This document shows positions 16,337 to 24,370 of a stretch of 64,000 bases of DNA, piece by piece (within the stretch, counting starts at the first letter, position 1; the number at the start of each line of letters is the position of its first letter). Position numbers and translations under genes: made by a program. The stretch is taken from contig NZ_FNJV01000011.1 of assembly GCF_900103125.1 (NCBI RefSeq), positions 62,001 to 126,000 of the forward strand. The letters are read 5' to 3'. Source of the stretch: Mucilaginibacter sp. OK268. GTDB taxonomy: Bacteria; Bacteroidota; Bacteroidia; Sphingobacteriales; Sphingobacteriaceae. The notes under the pieces are model-generated. The model did not search any database. It saw only the letters and a list, made by a program, of their open reading frames with translations, and had not been told where the DNA came from.

Positions 16337-16369
16337 ATGGGTGTATTTAATCAATCAAAAATATAAAAT

Positions 16370-18775
16370 TTAATGCGCATACTTTCGTTTACGGATGTAA
16401 TGTTGAAAAATAGCACATATTAACACTAAAAGCAATGGCCCAACCGTATTTACCAGCTGCCAGTACATTTTTTCGTTGCGGATACGGGCGCGGTTAAGCA
16501 GGCGTATCTTGATCTCCTTGGTACGCAGCGCTATCAGGCCCGAATCGTCGGTCATATAATCGGCTATGTTCAGCAACAGGTTTTTATTGCCGTAGGTTTG
16601 CTGGGTATAATGATCATAGCCCAGCGGGTACGGCGAACCATCGCTGCCTACCTGGTTTTTCAAAATATCCCCGTCACTGATCACGATCATTTTTGTGGAC
16701 TCGCTTTCGGCCTTTATAGCTACTTGTCCGGTAATGCCTTCGGGCAGCGGGCGATTGCGCCAGTCGGATACAAATTTACCTTCCAGTAATACGCCTACCG
16801 TTTTGGGCGTGCTCTGAAAATCTTTAGGATTGGGTTCCTGCTCCAATGCCTGTAACGACAGCATATGCGGCGCGCTCATCTTTTTGTTATAGGGCGACGA
16901 GGTAAGCAGGATAGTTTTTTTTACATCTTTGGTATCCAGCAGATCAATAGTGCTGGCAAATTCGCTGCTGATGCCATCCAGGTTTTTCACTACCGGGTGT
17001 TTGGATAGCGGGATAAATATGGGATAAAACAACCAGGGCAGCATTTGTATCTGCGCCTGCCCACCCACGCTGCCGGTACTAACCGGTATCTGCGAGCAGT
17101 TCATATCAGCAATCAGGTCGTAATTGATCCTGACGCCGTACCTGAAAAGCTGATCGTCCAGGTTCAGTTGTTTGGCAAAAGCCAACTGCTCGCCACCGTG
17201 GCCGCGCAGGCTGTCCAACTCGGCGCTCACCTGGTCTATCGTCCACAATACCCGACCGCCATGCATAATATATTGGTCGAGCTTAAATTTTTCCAATTCG
17301 GTAAATTTTTTATCGGGTTTGGGTATCACCAGCAGTTTTATTTTCTTAAGACTGTCAAACGGTATAAGATTCAAATCTACTCTACCAATCAAATACCCAT
17401 CAGATAAAGTGTTGATGGCGCCATTTAATTGCAAGTCAGTAAGTTCGTTATGACCTGTTGTAAACCCAATCCGAGGCTTGCCTCCACTGCCAGCTTTTTT
17501 TATAGCTGATACAAAAGCGTATTCAAGATTTTGGATAGAATTATTTAATTGTTCCGCATCCGAAAGTCCAATCCTTGTTTGCAAAAGATTAACCACAATC
17601 TCTTTTCCGTTAGCCGCAACAAGAGCTTCAGGAAATATCATTTTCTGAGATACACCGTCATCGGTTTTAACACTGAGATTTTGCGCTTTTATACCTTTCG
17701 TATCCCATTCTTCAAATTGCTGCTTTTGTTGATCCTGCGAAAGACCTTTTAAAAAATTAAGAGGGTCAATAAATTCAAAATCGATCTTTTTATGGCTATA
17801 TGCTTTCAAATCATTAAGCATATCTTTTGTTGCAACCTGCAAACGCTTCATTCCACCCGGAAATCCGCTCCCATCCAAATACACGGTAACTTTTACCGGT
17901 TGCTGCAAACCATCCATGATCTGCCTGCTGATGGGCGAAAGCGTATATCGTTTTTCGGTAGTAAAATCGAAACGGGTAAAAGTGATATTGCCGATAACAG
18001 CCACAAGCAGCAGCGTCGCTACGTATCCTATCATGGTAGCCGAAAGCAGTTTCTTTTTACGCTGACGGATGATCACAAACAGCGTAAGCCAGATAAATAT
18101 ACCTGTTACTATAATAAAATAAGCCAGGTCGCGCGTGTCCAGCACACCGCGGCTTACGGATTGGTAATGCTCCGTAATACCCAGGTTTTGCAGACCAAGA
18201 TCTTGCAAGGACAGCAACTGGCTCAGTGAATCGAAGCCGCTGTAAAAAAAGAAACACAGGAAAACCGCTACCGTAAAAGCGATGATCTGGTTTTTGGTGA
18301 TGGACGAGGCAAAAAGACCGATAGCCGCAAATACTGCCCCCAATAAAAACAAACCGATGTAAGAGCCGATAACCGCCCCGGTATCAATATTGCCCTGCGG
18401 CGTGCCCAGTGTACTGACCGAAAAATAATAAACCAGCGTAGGCAGCAAAGCAAAAAGCACAAGCAATACGCTGGCCAGGTATTTTCCTAATACAATTTGC
18501 CAGTCGGTAAGCGGGCGGGTGAATAACAGCTCAAAAGTACCCTCCTTGCGCTCCTCGGCCAATGATCGCATGGTGATGGCCGGTATCAGGAACATGAACA
18601 GGTATGGCGCGGTGCTAAACAAGCTTTCGAGCCCGGCATAGCCATATTCTAAAATGCTCGAATCGGGGAACACCCATAAAAACAGCCCCAGCACCAATAA
18701 AAATACACCAATGGTTACATAAGCCACCAATGAGCTGAGGTACGAAACGATTTCTTTTTTAAGGATACTAAGCAC
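16370..18775 (-). CDS. Fused GldF-GldG gliding-motility-type ABC transporter subunit
   Basis: 801 aa. Residues about 1-240 are an ABC-2 permease of the GldF type with six hydrophobic segments (EIVSYLSSLVAYVTIGVFLL; RSLAEERKEGTFELLFTRPL). Residues about 245-800 are GldG-like: a membrane segment (MIGYVATLLLVAVIGNITFT), the FTTEKRYTLSPISRQIM motif, a large extracytoplasmic domain and a C-terminal helix (LVNTVGPLLLVLICAIFQHY). In Flavobacterium these are two genes; here one uninterrupted frame covers both. The partner ATPase gldA is at 22533, about 3.8 kb upstream. Motility itself is not implied, since non-gliding relatives keep these genes. Confidence 0.88.
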   Translation of the reverse strand: MLSILKKEIVSYLSSLVAYVTIGVFLLVLGLFLWVFPDSSILEYGYAGLESLFSTAPYLFMFLIPAITMRSLAEERKEGTFELLFTRPLTDWQIVLGKYLASVLLVLFALLPTLVYYFSVSTLGTPQGNIDTGAVIGSYIGLFLLGAVFAAIGLFASSITKNQIIAFTVAVFLCFFFYSGFDSLSQLLSLQDLGLQNLGITEHYQSVSRGVLDTRDLAYFIIVTGIFIWLTLFVIIRQRKKKLLSATMIGYVATLLLVAVIGNITFTRFDFTTEKRYTLSPISRQIMDGLQQPVKVTVYLDGSGFPGGMKRLQVATKDMLNDLKAYSHKKIDFEFIDPLNFLKGLSQDQQKQQFEEWDTKGIKAQNLSVKTDDGVSQKMIFPEALVAANGKEIVVNLLQTRIGLSDAEQLNNSIQNLEYAFVSAIKKAGSGGKPRIGFTTGHNELTDLQLNGAINTLSDGYLIGRVDLNLIPFDSLKKIKLLVIPKPDKKFTELEKFKLDQYIMHGGRVLWTIDQVSAELDSLRGHGGEQLAFAKQLNLDDQLFRYGVRINYDLIADMNCSQIPVSTGSVGGQAQIQMLPWLFYPIFIPLSKHPVVKNLDGISSEFASTIDLLDTKDVKKTILLTSSPYNKKMSAPHMLSLQALEQEPNPKDFQSTPKTVGVLLEGKFVSDWRNRPLPEGITGQVAIKAESESTKMIVISDGDILKNQVGSDGSPYPLGYDHYTQQTYGNKNLLLNIADYMTDDSGLIALRTKEIKIRLLNRARIRNEKMYWQLVNTVGPLLLVLICAIFQHYIRKRKYAH

Positions 18776-18847
18776 TTTTGATCGGGGGTTAAGCGCCGAA
18801 ATTACAATATTATTAGGCTAAAGCAAAGGAGTAGTTAAGCAATATAT

Positions 18848-18962
18848 CTGAATCAGAATTTACAGAATTAAAGGATTAGCAAAATAAAATTCATTAATCC
18901 CGGCTCAGGACAAACAATGTCCATTCTGTAAATTCTTTAATTCTGTAAATTCTGATTCAGAC
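18848..18962. repeat. Family C intergenic inverted repeat, copy 2
   Basis: Left arm TCTGAATCAGAATTTACAGA plus TTAAAGGATT; right arm AATTCTTTAATTCTG then TAAATTCTGATTCAGACA. Arms match the element at 71-166 while the loop differs. Confidence 0.85.
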
Positions 18963-18971
18963 AACTTTAAC

Positions 18972-19328
18972 TTAATCCTTTTTATCAACTATGTATGATG
19001 TAACTATTTTCACCTCATCATTTTCCAGTTCATAAAAATCGGCGTAATGCATGTTTATTTCCTCTCCGCTTTTGCCTTTGCATTGTATAAAGCCGTCGAC
19101 GGCTGCTTTATTACCATCAACAATGATATGGTCGTGAGTTGATGAAACAATTTTTATCTCTTCCATTCCGCCCAAAAACTTTTCTACTTCATCTTTCCCG
19201 TTGATGATCGTCAGGCTTGAGCCTTTCATCGTCCATATTACGTCGTCGGCAAAAAGCTTTAATATTTTATCTACGTCGTTGTTATCAAAAGCGTCGATAA
19301 CCTGTAGCACAATTTCTTTAGTTGTCAT
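18972..19328 (-). CDS. SnoaL-like / NTF2-fold protein
   Basis: 118 aa. The pattern IVLQVIDAFDNNDVDKILKL, FADDVIWTMKG, GKDEVEKFLGGM, then VDGFIQCKGKSGEEINMHYA and YELENDEVKIVTSYI is the SnoaL/nuclear transport factor 2 alpha+beta cone fold. Members are small enzymes or binding proteins of varied function; none can be assigned. Cytosolic and monocistronic. Confidence 0.8.
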   Translation of the reverse strand: MTTKEIVLQVIDAFDNNDVDKILKLFADDVIWTMKGSSLTIINGKDEVEKFLGGMEEIKIVSSTHDHIIVDGNKAAVDGFIQCKGKSGEEINMHYADFYELENDEVKIVTSYIVDKKD

Positions 19329-19649
19329 GATAGTTTGATTTTGTTATACCAAAGTTATCCCTTATATAACAAGAGCAACGGGGGCCAAAATGACATTATC
19401 AGGGTGTTTTACGACAATTAATATCTGCTTCCCCTTTGCTGGCACACCTGCGCAAGCAAAGGGCCTATGGGTCATTTTCTTTAAAATTGGGTTTACATGG
19501 TTTACACTTTTTTCGGTTAACATTAATTTATTTTATTGATAATCAATTGATTAAATTTATCAATGTCTTAATATCATGCTATATGTGTAAACCATCATTG
19601 TTACACGCGTGGGCCGGCAGAAGAGACAGTAAGAGAAAAAACAGCGTTT

Positions 19650-19722
19650 GTCATGCTGAGGAACGAAGCATATATTGTAGGATATGCTCGCTGAAGAAGA
19701 TCCTTCGTTCCTCAGGATGACA
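19650..19722. repeat. Family G palindrome, copy G1 (TCATGCTGAGGAACGAAG)
   Basis: Left arm GTCATGCTGAGGAACGAAGC, right arm CCTTCGTTCCTCAGGATGAC, inner ATATTG..GGATATGC. Distinct from family A but with a similar plan: an outer GTCAT..ATGAC pair plus an inner GAAG/CTTC pair. Confidence 0.8.
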
Positions 19723-19740
19723 AAAAAATCTTGAAAAACA

Positions 19741-19770
19741 AAAGCCCGCGGCAATGCTCGCGGGATTTTT
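19741..19770 (-). terminator. Terminator hairpin downstream of the beta-barrel gene at 20000
   Basis: AAGCCCGCGGCAATGCTCGC then GGGATTTTT forms a GC-rich stem with T-run. On the minus strand it follows the family D element that separates it from the gene's stop codon at 20000. Confidence 0.7.
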
Positions 19771-19793
19771 AATTTAATTGTTAATTTTTGGAT

Positions 19794-20001
19794 TAGAAAC
19801 TCTCTAAATTTGACTTAGATAATTCTAGGTATCATATAAAAATCATTGCCGTTGACTTTAGTCAACGGGGTAATGAATGAAAACAAGAGGCTTTAGCCAA
19901 AAACCGCTTGAATAATTGGGCTGAAGCCCGCAATGATATTTTCTTTTACCGTTGACTAAAGTCAACGGCAATGAATAATTATCATTTTTAGACAGATTCT
20001 T
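19794..20001 (-). mobile_element. Family D MITE-like element, copy 1
   Basis: Ends are imperfect inverted repeats: TAGAAACTCTCTAAATTTGA at the left and TTTTTAGACAGATTCTTA at the right. Inside are two palindromes of the form CCGTTGACT/AGTCAACGG (about 19853-19872 and 19949-19968) and smaller ones (GGGCTGAAGCCC, GGCTTTAGCC). The right end overlaps the TAA of the beta-barrel gene at 20000. A second copy, in the same orientation relative to its gene, is at 26824-27037. No transposase is present. Confidence 0.75.
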
Positions 20002-20503
20002 AGAAACGGTAAGCCAAACGCAAACCGGCCTGACCAAGCGTGCCATCTTTTGACCAGCCTTCATAACGGATGCCCAACTCAAAACCCTCACTAAAGGTAT
20101 AACCAATGCCCGGTGAATAGGCAAATGCTGTACCATCGGCTGCTCCGGTAAAAAACGCGGCACCTATTTGGCCTTCAGCAAAAAAGCTCCTGTCAAAGTA
20201 GTATTTAATACCCACTTTTAGCGGGATGGCATTGATGGCAGGTCCGCCGATATCGTTATATACCCCTTTTGGCTGGAAAGAATTATAACCTGCCGATATG
20301 GTAAACCAGGTACTTTGCTCAAGCGGAAGCTCGTATTTAAGTGAACCTCCTAATACCGAACCAAAAAGATGATGGGCGTCGCCGGTTGGCAAACCGGCTT
20401 CAAAGCCGATGCTGAATTTTCCGTCGCTCCGGCCCCTGGATTGCGCAAAGCTTTGCATTGCGATAACTCCAATAATGAATAAGGTTAATAGAATTTTTTT
20501 CAT
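20000..20503 (-). CDS. Outer-membrane beta-barrel protein, paralogue 1 of 3
   Basis: 167 aa. Signal peptide MKKILLTLFIIGVIAMQSFA, then an eight-strand-type barrel: SIGFEAGLPTGDAHHLFG, KVGIKYYFDRSFFAEGQIG, YSPGIGYTFSEGFELGIRYE, ending LRLAYRF with the C-terminal phenylalanine of barrels. Very similar in plan to the genes at 20688 and 21392; the three are tandem copies on one strand. Function unknown (porin-family/OmpW-like). Its stop codon is overlapped by the end of a family D element. Confidence 0.88.
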   Translation of the reverse strand: MKKILLTLFIIGVIAMQSFAQSRGRSDGKFSIGFEAGLPTGDAHHLFGSVLGGSLKYELPLEQSTWFTISAGYNSFQPKGVYNDIGGPAINAIPLKVGIKYYFDRSFFAEGQIGAAFFTGAADGTAFAYSPGIGYTFSEGFELGIRYEGWSKDGTLGQAGLRLAYRF

Positions 20504-20634
20504 GATTGTAGGATTGTATGGTTTCTATCAATACAGTCATGTAAACATATTGTTTGCCCTATGTTAAATAGTCGTATTACTACCTGCCATAATGTTCCAA
20601 ACAAAGCTCATATTCTTTAGCGCTGCCGCATTAA

Positions 20635-20662
20635 AAAAGCCCGGGCTAATACCCGGGCTTTC
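20635..20662 (-). terminator. Terminator of the beta-barrel gene at 20688
   Basis: Stem AAAGCCCGGG / CCCGGGCTTT around TAAT, about 25 bp after the stop codon. Confidence 0.85.
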
Positions 20663-20687
20663 GTAAATTTTAATTATTATTTTTTTG

Positions 20688-21224
20688 TTAGAAACGATAG
20701 GCTAAACGCAATGCTGCCTGACCGATAGTACCATTGTTTGACCAGGCCTCATAACGAACGCCAGCTTCAAACCCACCAGCGAAGGTATAACCTATACCTG
20801 GCGAATAAACAAATAAGGTACTGCTGCCACTGTTGGTACCAAATGCAGCGCCCAATTGTGCTTCACCAAAAAAGTGCCCATCAAAGTAATATTTGGCGCC
20901 CACTTTTACAGGTATTATACCTGCAGTACCACCATCACTATGAAATTGATAACTAAAATTCGGGTCATTATAAGAAATATCAAAACTTTTAACGTGCAAG
21001 CTGCTGTATCCAGCCGATGCGGTAATAAATAAATTATCGGCTACAGGATACTCATATTTGAGCGAACCGCCGATAATATAATCAGAGTAGTTGTGGGCAT
21101 CGCCCACAGGCAGTCCGCCTTCTAAACCAATACTGAATTTACCGCCACCGCCAGAATGGGTTTGCGCGAAGGTTGTACATGCCGTGCCGGCAATAAATGC
21201 TAAGGCTAATAGGATTTTTTTCAT
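20688..21224 (-). CDS. Outer-membrane beta-barrel protein, paralogue 2 of 3
   Basis: 178 aa. Signal peptide MKKILLALAFIAGTACTTFA, then GKFSIGLEGGLPVGDAHNYS, VKVGAKYYFDGHFFGEAQLG, YSPGIGYTFAGGFEAGVRYE and the terminal LRLAYRF. Middle loops (DISYNDPNFSYQF) differ from its paralogues while the strands are conserved, as expected for surface-exposed loops. It has its own terminator. Confidence 0.88.
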   Translation of the reverse strand: MKKILLALAFIAGTACTTFAQTHSGGGGKFSIGLEGGLPVGDAHNYSDYIIGGSLKYEYPVADNLFITASAGYSSLHVKSFDISYNDPNFSYQFHSDGGTAGIIPVKVGAKYYFDGHFFGEAQLGAAFGTNSGSSTLFVYSPGIGYTFAGGFEAGVRYEAWSNNGTIGQAALRLAYRF

Positions 21225-21333
21225 AAAATAATTTTGTAATAAGATTAATGCGGACTTGTTTTTTTACCGCTGTCGGTTTGTTTGACGCAGGCAACCGTTC
21301 AACGTTTAATACCCTAAAAAATATTTTTAATAA

Positions 21334-21364
21334 TAAAGCCCGGAGATAATATCCCCGGGCTTTC
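21334..21364 (-). terminator. Terminator of the beta-barrel gene at 21392
   Basis: Stem AAAGCCCGG / CCGGGCTTT around an AT loop, close to the stop codon; nearly the same stem as the terminator at 20635. Confidence 0.8.
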
Positions 21365-21391
21365 CTTAAATTTTGATTGTTGATTTTTCGG

Positions 21392-21913
21392 TTAGAAACG
21401 GTAAGCCAAACGCAAACCAACCTGGCTGATAGTACCATTTTTTGAAAAGGCCTCATAACGAACGCCGGCTTCAAAACCACCGTCAAAGGTGTAACCAATA
21501 CCTGGAGCGTAATCAAATGCAGTACCTCTTCCGCTTCTGGTACCAAATGCGGCACCTAATTGTCCTTCAGCAAAAAAGCCTTGCTCAATATAATACTTAA
21601 CACCCACTTTTACAGGAACAAAACCTTCTACAGACCTATCCTGACCAAGTGCTTTAAATGCATCTTTAACTTCGCTTTTGTACAAGAACGCGTTATATCC
21701 TGCAGAAACGGTAAAATAAGTACTTGGTGCTATAGGCAATTCATATTTAATAGAGGCGCCAAATACTGAATTAAATACCTGATGGGCATCGCCTACAGGT
21801 AAACCTGCTTCAACGCCAATATTGAATTTGCCGCTGTCGCCAGACTTGGTTTGAGCGAAGGTTGTGAATGCTGTGCCAGCAATAATAGCTAAGGCTAATA
21901 AAACTTTTTTCAT
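21392..21913 (-). CDS. Outer-membrane beta-barrel protein, paralogue 3 of 3
   Basis: 173 aa. Signal peptide MKKVLLALAIIAGTAFTTFA, then GKFNIGVEAGLPVGDAHQVF, VKVGVKYYIEQGFFAEGQLG, YAPGIGYTFDGGFEAGVRYE and the terminal LRLAYRF. Most upstream of the three tandem copies. Each copy has its own terminator and 170-190 bp of intergenic DNA, so they look separately transcribed. Confidence 0.88.
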   Translation of the reverse strand: MKKVLLALAIIAGTAFTTFAQTKSGDSGKFNIGVEAGLPVGDAHQVFNSVFGASIKYELPIAPSTYFTVSAGYNAFLYKSEVKDAFKALGQDRSVEGFVPVKVGVKYYIEQGFFAEGQLGAAFGTRSGRGTAFDYAPGIGYTFDGGFEAGVRYEAFSKNGTISQVGLRLAYRF

Positions 21914-22178
21914 AATTTTTAGATTGATGTGAATTTTTAATACAGCTCCGCAAGCACATGCTTGTTTTGCTGCGGTTTAAGTCATATAGACGCATGTTAT
22001 TACAAAATGTTTCAAAATATTTTAAAATAGTTACAGATAATACGTCCTGGGCCACCATTTTTCATGATCTGTATCATCAAAAACTACCATTTATGAGTCG
22101 TAGCGAATATGATAAGCGTATTTTAAACACTTATTAAAAATACATCGTAAAGCATTTTTATATCTCCCCTTATTTGGG

Positions 22179-22186
22179 TATCTTTG
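22179..22186 (+). promoter_or_regulatory. -7 promoter box TATCTTTG in family F copy 1
   Basis: Exact match to TAnnTTTG, the Bacteroidota sigma-ABfr -7 element. A clear TTG -33 box is not visible. Transcription would start around 22192, at the base of the hairpin. Confidence 0.5.
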
Positions 22187-22194
22187 TATAGATA

Positions 22195-22236
22195 ACAGCC
22201 CGGCTTTCTTTTTTCCGAAGAAAACCGGGCTGTTTT
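22195..22236 (+). terminator. GC hairpin with T-run in family F copy 1
   Basis: ACAGCCCGG / CCGGGCTGT with an inner TTTCTT/AAGAAA extension, followed by TTTT. It could end a very short transcript from the box at 22179, or be the first structure of a longer RNA. Confidence 0.6.
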
Positions 22237-22532
22237 ATTAAGGACAAAACAGGTCAAAAACAAACCATTTTTAACATACATATCTAACAATCAACCATTT
22301 AAAACTTTTTAAAGTTTTAAAAACACATCAAAATCGTGTTAAAATTTGTTAAAAAGTGTTAAAATCGATGGTTTTGGATCAAATTTCAAGCGTTTTTTGC
22401 CCGTTTTTGAGCAGAAAAGTGTTAAAATAAAAGCTTTAAAAAGTTTTTGCGGATGCAAGTGTTAAAAAATTACGGTGAGGGCAGTAAATTTATAAACACC
22501 TTATTTTTTCTTTGGCTTTCAACAAATAATAA

Positions 22533-23246
22533 CTAATTGTTATTAGCGGTAAGTGATATAAAGATCTGCTCCAGTGTGCTATCATTATTTTTACTACGGA
22601 GGCCCTGCAAGGTGTCATTAGCCACAATTTTACCCTGGTTAATAATGATCACCTGGTTGCATACCGCCTCTACTTCCTGCATAATATGGGTGGAGAGGAT
22701 GATGGTTTTGGTTTTCCCCAGCTCGAGTATCAATTGGCGGATCCCGATCAGTTGGTTAGGGTCGAGCCCGGAGGTAGGCTCGTCCAGTATCAGTACATCG
22801 GGGTTATGCAGTATAGCTTGCGCCAGCCCCACCCTTTGACGGTACCCTTTTGACAGCTGACCTATTTTCTTATGCTGCTCAGGTCCCAGGCCTGTTTGTT
22901 CGATAATAGTGGCTATGCGTTTTTCGGGCTCATGCAGTTGGTGGATACCGGCAATAAAACCCAGTGATTCTTTGACATACATATCCAGGTACAGCGGGTT
23001 ACTTTCGGGCAGGTAGCCGATATGCTTGCGCACCTCCAGGGGTTGAGCTATTACATCAAACCCGCATACCGATGCCGTACCTGAAGTTTGCGGAATAAAG
23101 CAAGTGAGGATTTTCATGGTGGTGGATTTGCCAGCTCCATTCGGGCCCAAAAAACCCAGTACACCCGGCTCCGCAGTAAAGCTGATACTATCAACCGCTT
23201 TTTGCGTTCCGTAAACTTTTGACAACGACTCAACCCGGATACTCAT
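22533..23246 (-). CDS. gldA: ABC transporter ATPase GldA
   Basis: 237 aa ATP-binding subunit. Walker A GPNGAGKST at residues 34-42, signature LSKGYRQRVGLAQAI, Walker B VLILDEPTSGLDPNQ and switch histidine LSTHIMQEVEAVC. The start SIRVESLSKVYGTQKAVDSI and the C-terminal LEQIFISLT match the GldA group that pairs with GldF and GldG. The cognate fused GldFG gene is at 16370-18775 on the same strand, with six other features between, so they are not one operon. Confidence 0.88.
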   Translation of the reverse strand: MSIRVESLSKVYGTQKAVDSISFTAEPGVLGFLGPNGAGKSTTMKILTCFIPQTSGTASVCGFDVIAQPLEVRKHIGYLPESNPLYLDMYVKESLGFIAGIHQLHEPEKRIATIIEQTGLGPEQHKKIGQLSKGYRQRVGLAQAILHNPDVLILDEPTSGLDPNQLIGIRQLILELGKTKTIILSTHIMQEVEAVCNQVIIINQGKIVANDTLQGLRSKNNDSTLEQIFISLTANNN

Positions 23247-23266
23247 GCGGTAAAAATAGATTTTAG

Positions 23267-23341
23267 ATGTGAGATTTGAGACAGGAGATTCGAGATTTTG
23301 GTTTCTTGTCCTGATTCTTGTTTCTTGACTCTTGCTTCTGA
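23267..23341. repeat. Degenerate word repeats (GAGATTTGAGA and TTCTTGACTCTTG types)
   Basis: Starts with GATGTGAGATTTGAGACAGG-like words and continues with TTTCTTGTCCTGATTCTTGT then TTCTTGACTCTTGCTTCTGA. The second vocabulary is the inverse of that at 4161-4293, but here one arm is largely missing. Confidence 0.6.
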
Positions 23342-23346
23342 CCTAT

Positions 23347-24012
23347 CTACTTCTCAAACACTACAGCATCGGCGTTAGCACCCAGTTTAGTTAGTATGCC
23401 GGTTATTTCCTGCACCATAGGGTCAGGGCCGCAAACATAAAAGTGTTTGGTAAAATCCTGCACTTCGGCTTTTAAAAAGGCCTCATCAATACGGCGTTGA
23501 TCATGTGCGCTATCTTTTTGATTAGTTATTGTGAACAGGGCATTTTCGCCCAGTATGCTTTTTAGTTCATCGGCCAGGATAATATCCTGATCTGTTTTAT
23601 TAGAGAAAAAAAGTTTATTATCACCTATGGCACCTTGTTGATGAAGCTGCCTCAATATGGCTATAAATGGCGTAATACCAGCGCCGCCGGCAATAAAATA
23701 CCCCGGGCCTTTATATTCAATAGCACCCCAGGCCTCGCGCAATATCAGTTCATCACCCACTTCCAGCTCACCGAGGTGATTGGTAACGCCGGGATGATCG
23801 CTGTATATTTTGATGGTGAACTCCAGATAATGCTCATCGGTAAGACAGGTAAATGTGAACGGGTTTTTCTGATCCTCCCAGGCCGGTTGATTGATGGATA
23901 GTTCGGTTGCCTGCCCGGGTGTAAACGTAAAACCTTCGGGCTTTTCTACAATAAACTGTTTAACGTTGTGGGTAACGTTATGGATATCCAATATTCTCAC
24001 AATTTGTTCCAT
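23347..24012 (-). CDS. Ferredoxin-NADP reductase-type FAD/NAD(P)-binding oxidoreductase
   Basis: 221 aa. An N-terminal FAD-binding barrel (about 1-95, FTPGQATELSINQPAWED, NPFTFTC) and a C-terminal nucleotide-binding domain with GAGITPFIAILRQL and the NAD(P)-binding YVCGPDPMVQEITGIL. No 2Fe-2S cysteine cluster at the end, so it needs a separate electron partner (flavodoxin or ferredoxin). Monocistronic. The physiological substrate is unknown. Confidence 0.88.
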   Translation of the reverse strand: MEQIVRILDIHNVTHNVKQFIVEKPEGFTFTPGQATELSINQPAWEDQKNPFTFTCLTDEHYLEFTIKIYSDHPGVTNHLGELEVGDELILREAWGAIEYKGPGYFIAGGAGITPFIAILRQLHQQGAIGDNKLFFSNKTDQDIILADELKSILGENALFTITNQKDSAHDQRRIDEAFLKAEVQDFTKHFYVCGPDPMVQEITGILTKLGANADAVVFEK

Positions 24013-24128
24013 AGCTGCGGTAAATTAACTGGTTTTAGTATAATGAAATTAAAGGTGCTTTGGTTTTAGTTGAAGCAATTTAAACCTTGATTTTTATATG
24101 CTTAAGCATTTTACCTTTCGCTTTTAAA

Positions 24129-24296
24129 TAGGTGGCTCCTACGGAGCCAACACTCTTTCTATATTTTATCTACAAACATGTTACTCCTCCGGAGTTTAAG
24201 GAATAGCACAAACACAACTCCGGAGGAGTAACATGTTTATAGGCAGAAAAAATTATTTCAAAGGCTCCGGCAGGTGCCTCCTATCCACCACTTGAT
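24129..24296. repeat. Family E nested palindromes (GGTGGCTCCTACGGAGCC / ACTCCTCCGGAGT)
   Basis: The inner pair AAACATGTTACTCCTCCGGA (24174-) and TCCGGAGGAGTAACATGTTT (to 24238) is a near-perfect inverted repeat around a 20-bp AT-rich loop. The outer left word GGTGGCTCCTACGGAGCC and outer right word GGCTCCGGCAGGTGCC are related to each other in inverse. It fills the gap upstream of glyS. Confidence 0.8.
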
Positions 24297-24354
24297 TTAT
24301 AAGCGATTTCCCCGAAGCTTTTTACCTTTCGCTTTCAGCTTTCTGCCTAAATTG

Positions 24355-24362
24355 TATCTTTG
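24355..24362 (+). promoter_or_regulatory. -7 promoter box TATCTTTG of glyS
   Basis: Exact TAnnTTTG match, ending only 8 bp before the glyS ATG at 24371. The expected start of transcription falls on or next to the start codon, so the message may be leaderless. Confidence 0.65.
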
Positions 24363-24370
24363 CAGCTATT

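Larger units (their letters stand above)
19329..19793. other. Non-coding gap with repeat and terminator
   Basis: No credible gene. It holds AT-rich DNA (19500-19580), a family G palindrome (19650-19722) and a terminator hairpin (19741-19770), followed by a family D element from 19794. Short ORFs here are made by the repeats. Confidence 0.7.
22179..22450 (+). repeat. Family F 272-bp element, copy 1 (promoter-hairpin-phased decamers)
   Basis: Reading on the plus strand: TATCTTTG (a Bacteroidota -7 box) at 22179, a GC hairpin at 22195-22233 (ACAGCCCGG / CCGGGCTGT) followed by T residues, ATTAAGGACAAAACAGG, then AT-rich DNA with three decamers GTGTTAAAAT, TTGTTAAAAA, GTGTTAAAAT at 22336, 22346 and 22356, the block CGATGGTTTTGGATCAAATT, and another GTGTTAAAAT at 22419. 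Copy 2 at 38474-38745 is the inverse with the same order and spacing; the last 90 bp or so are almost identical. No ORF is conserved. It lies between gldA and a beta-barrel gene. Confidence 0.85.

Noticed and set aside
15810..16373. 187-codon plus-strand ORF opposite dnaN
   Set aside because: Shadow of dnaN; no recognisable domain.
19436..19720. 94-codon plus-strand ORF in the gap upstream of the family D element
   Set aside because: Its C-terminal part is the family G palindrome and its N-terminal part has no family resemblance.
22336..22428. Plasmid-type iteron origin in family F
   Set aside because: The phased decamers look like iterons, but no replication gene is near and a second copy lies in another chromosomal gap.
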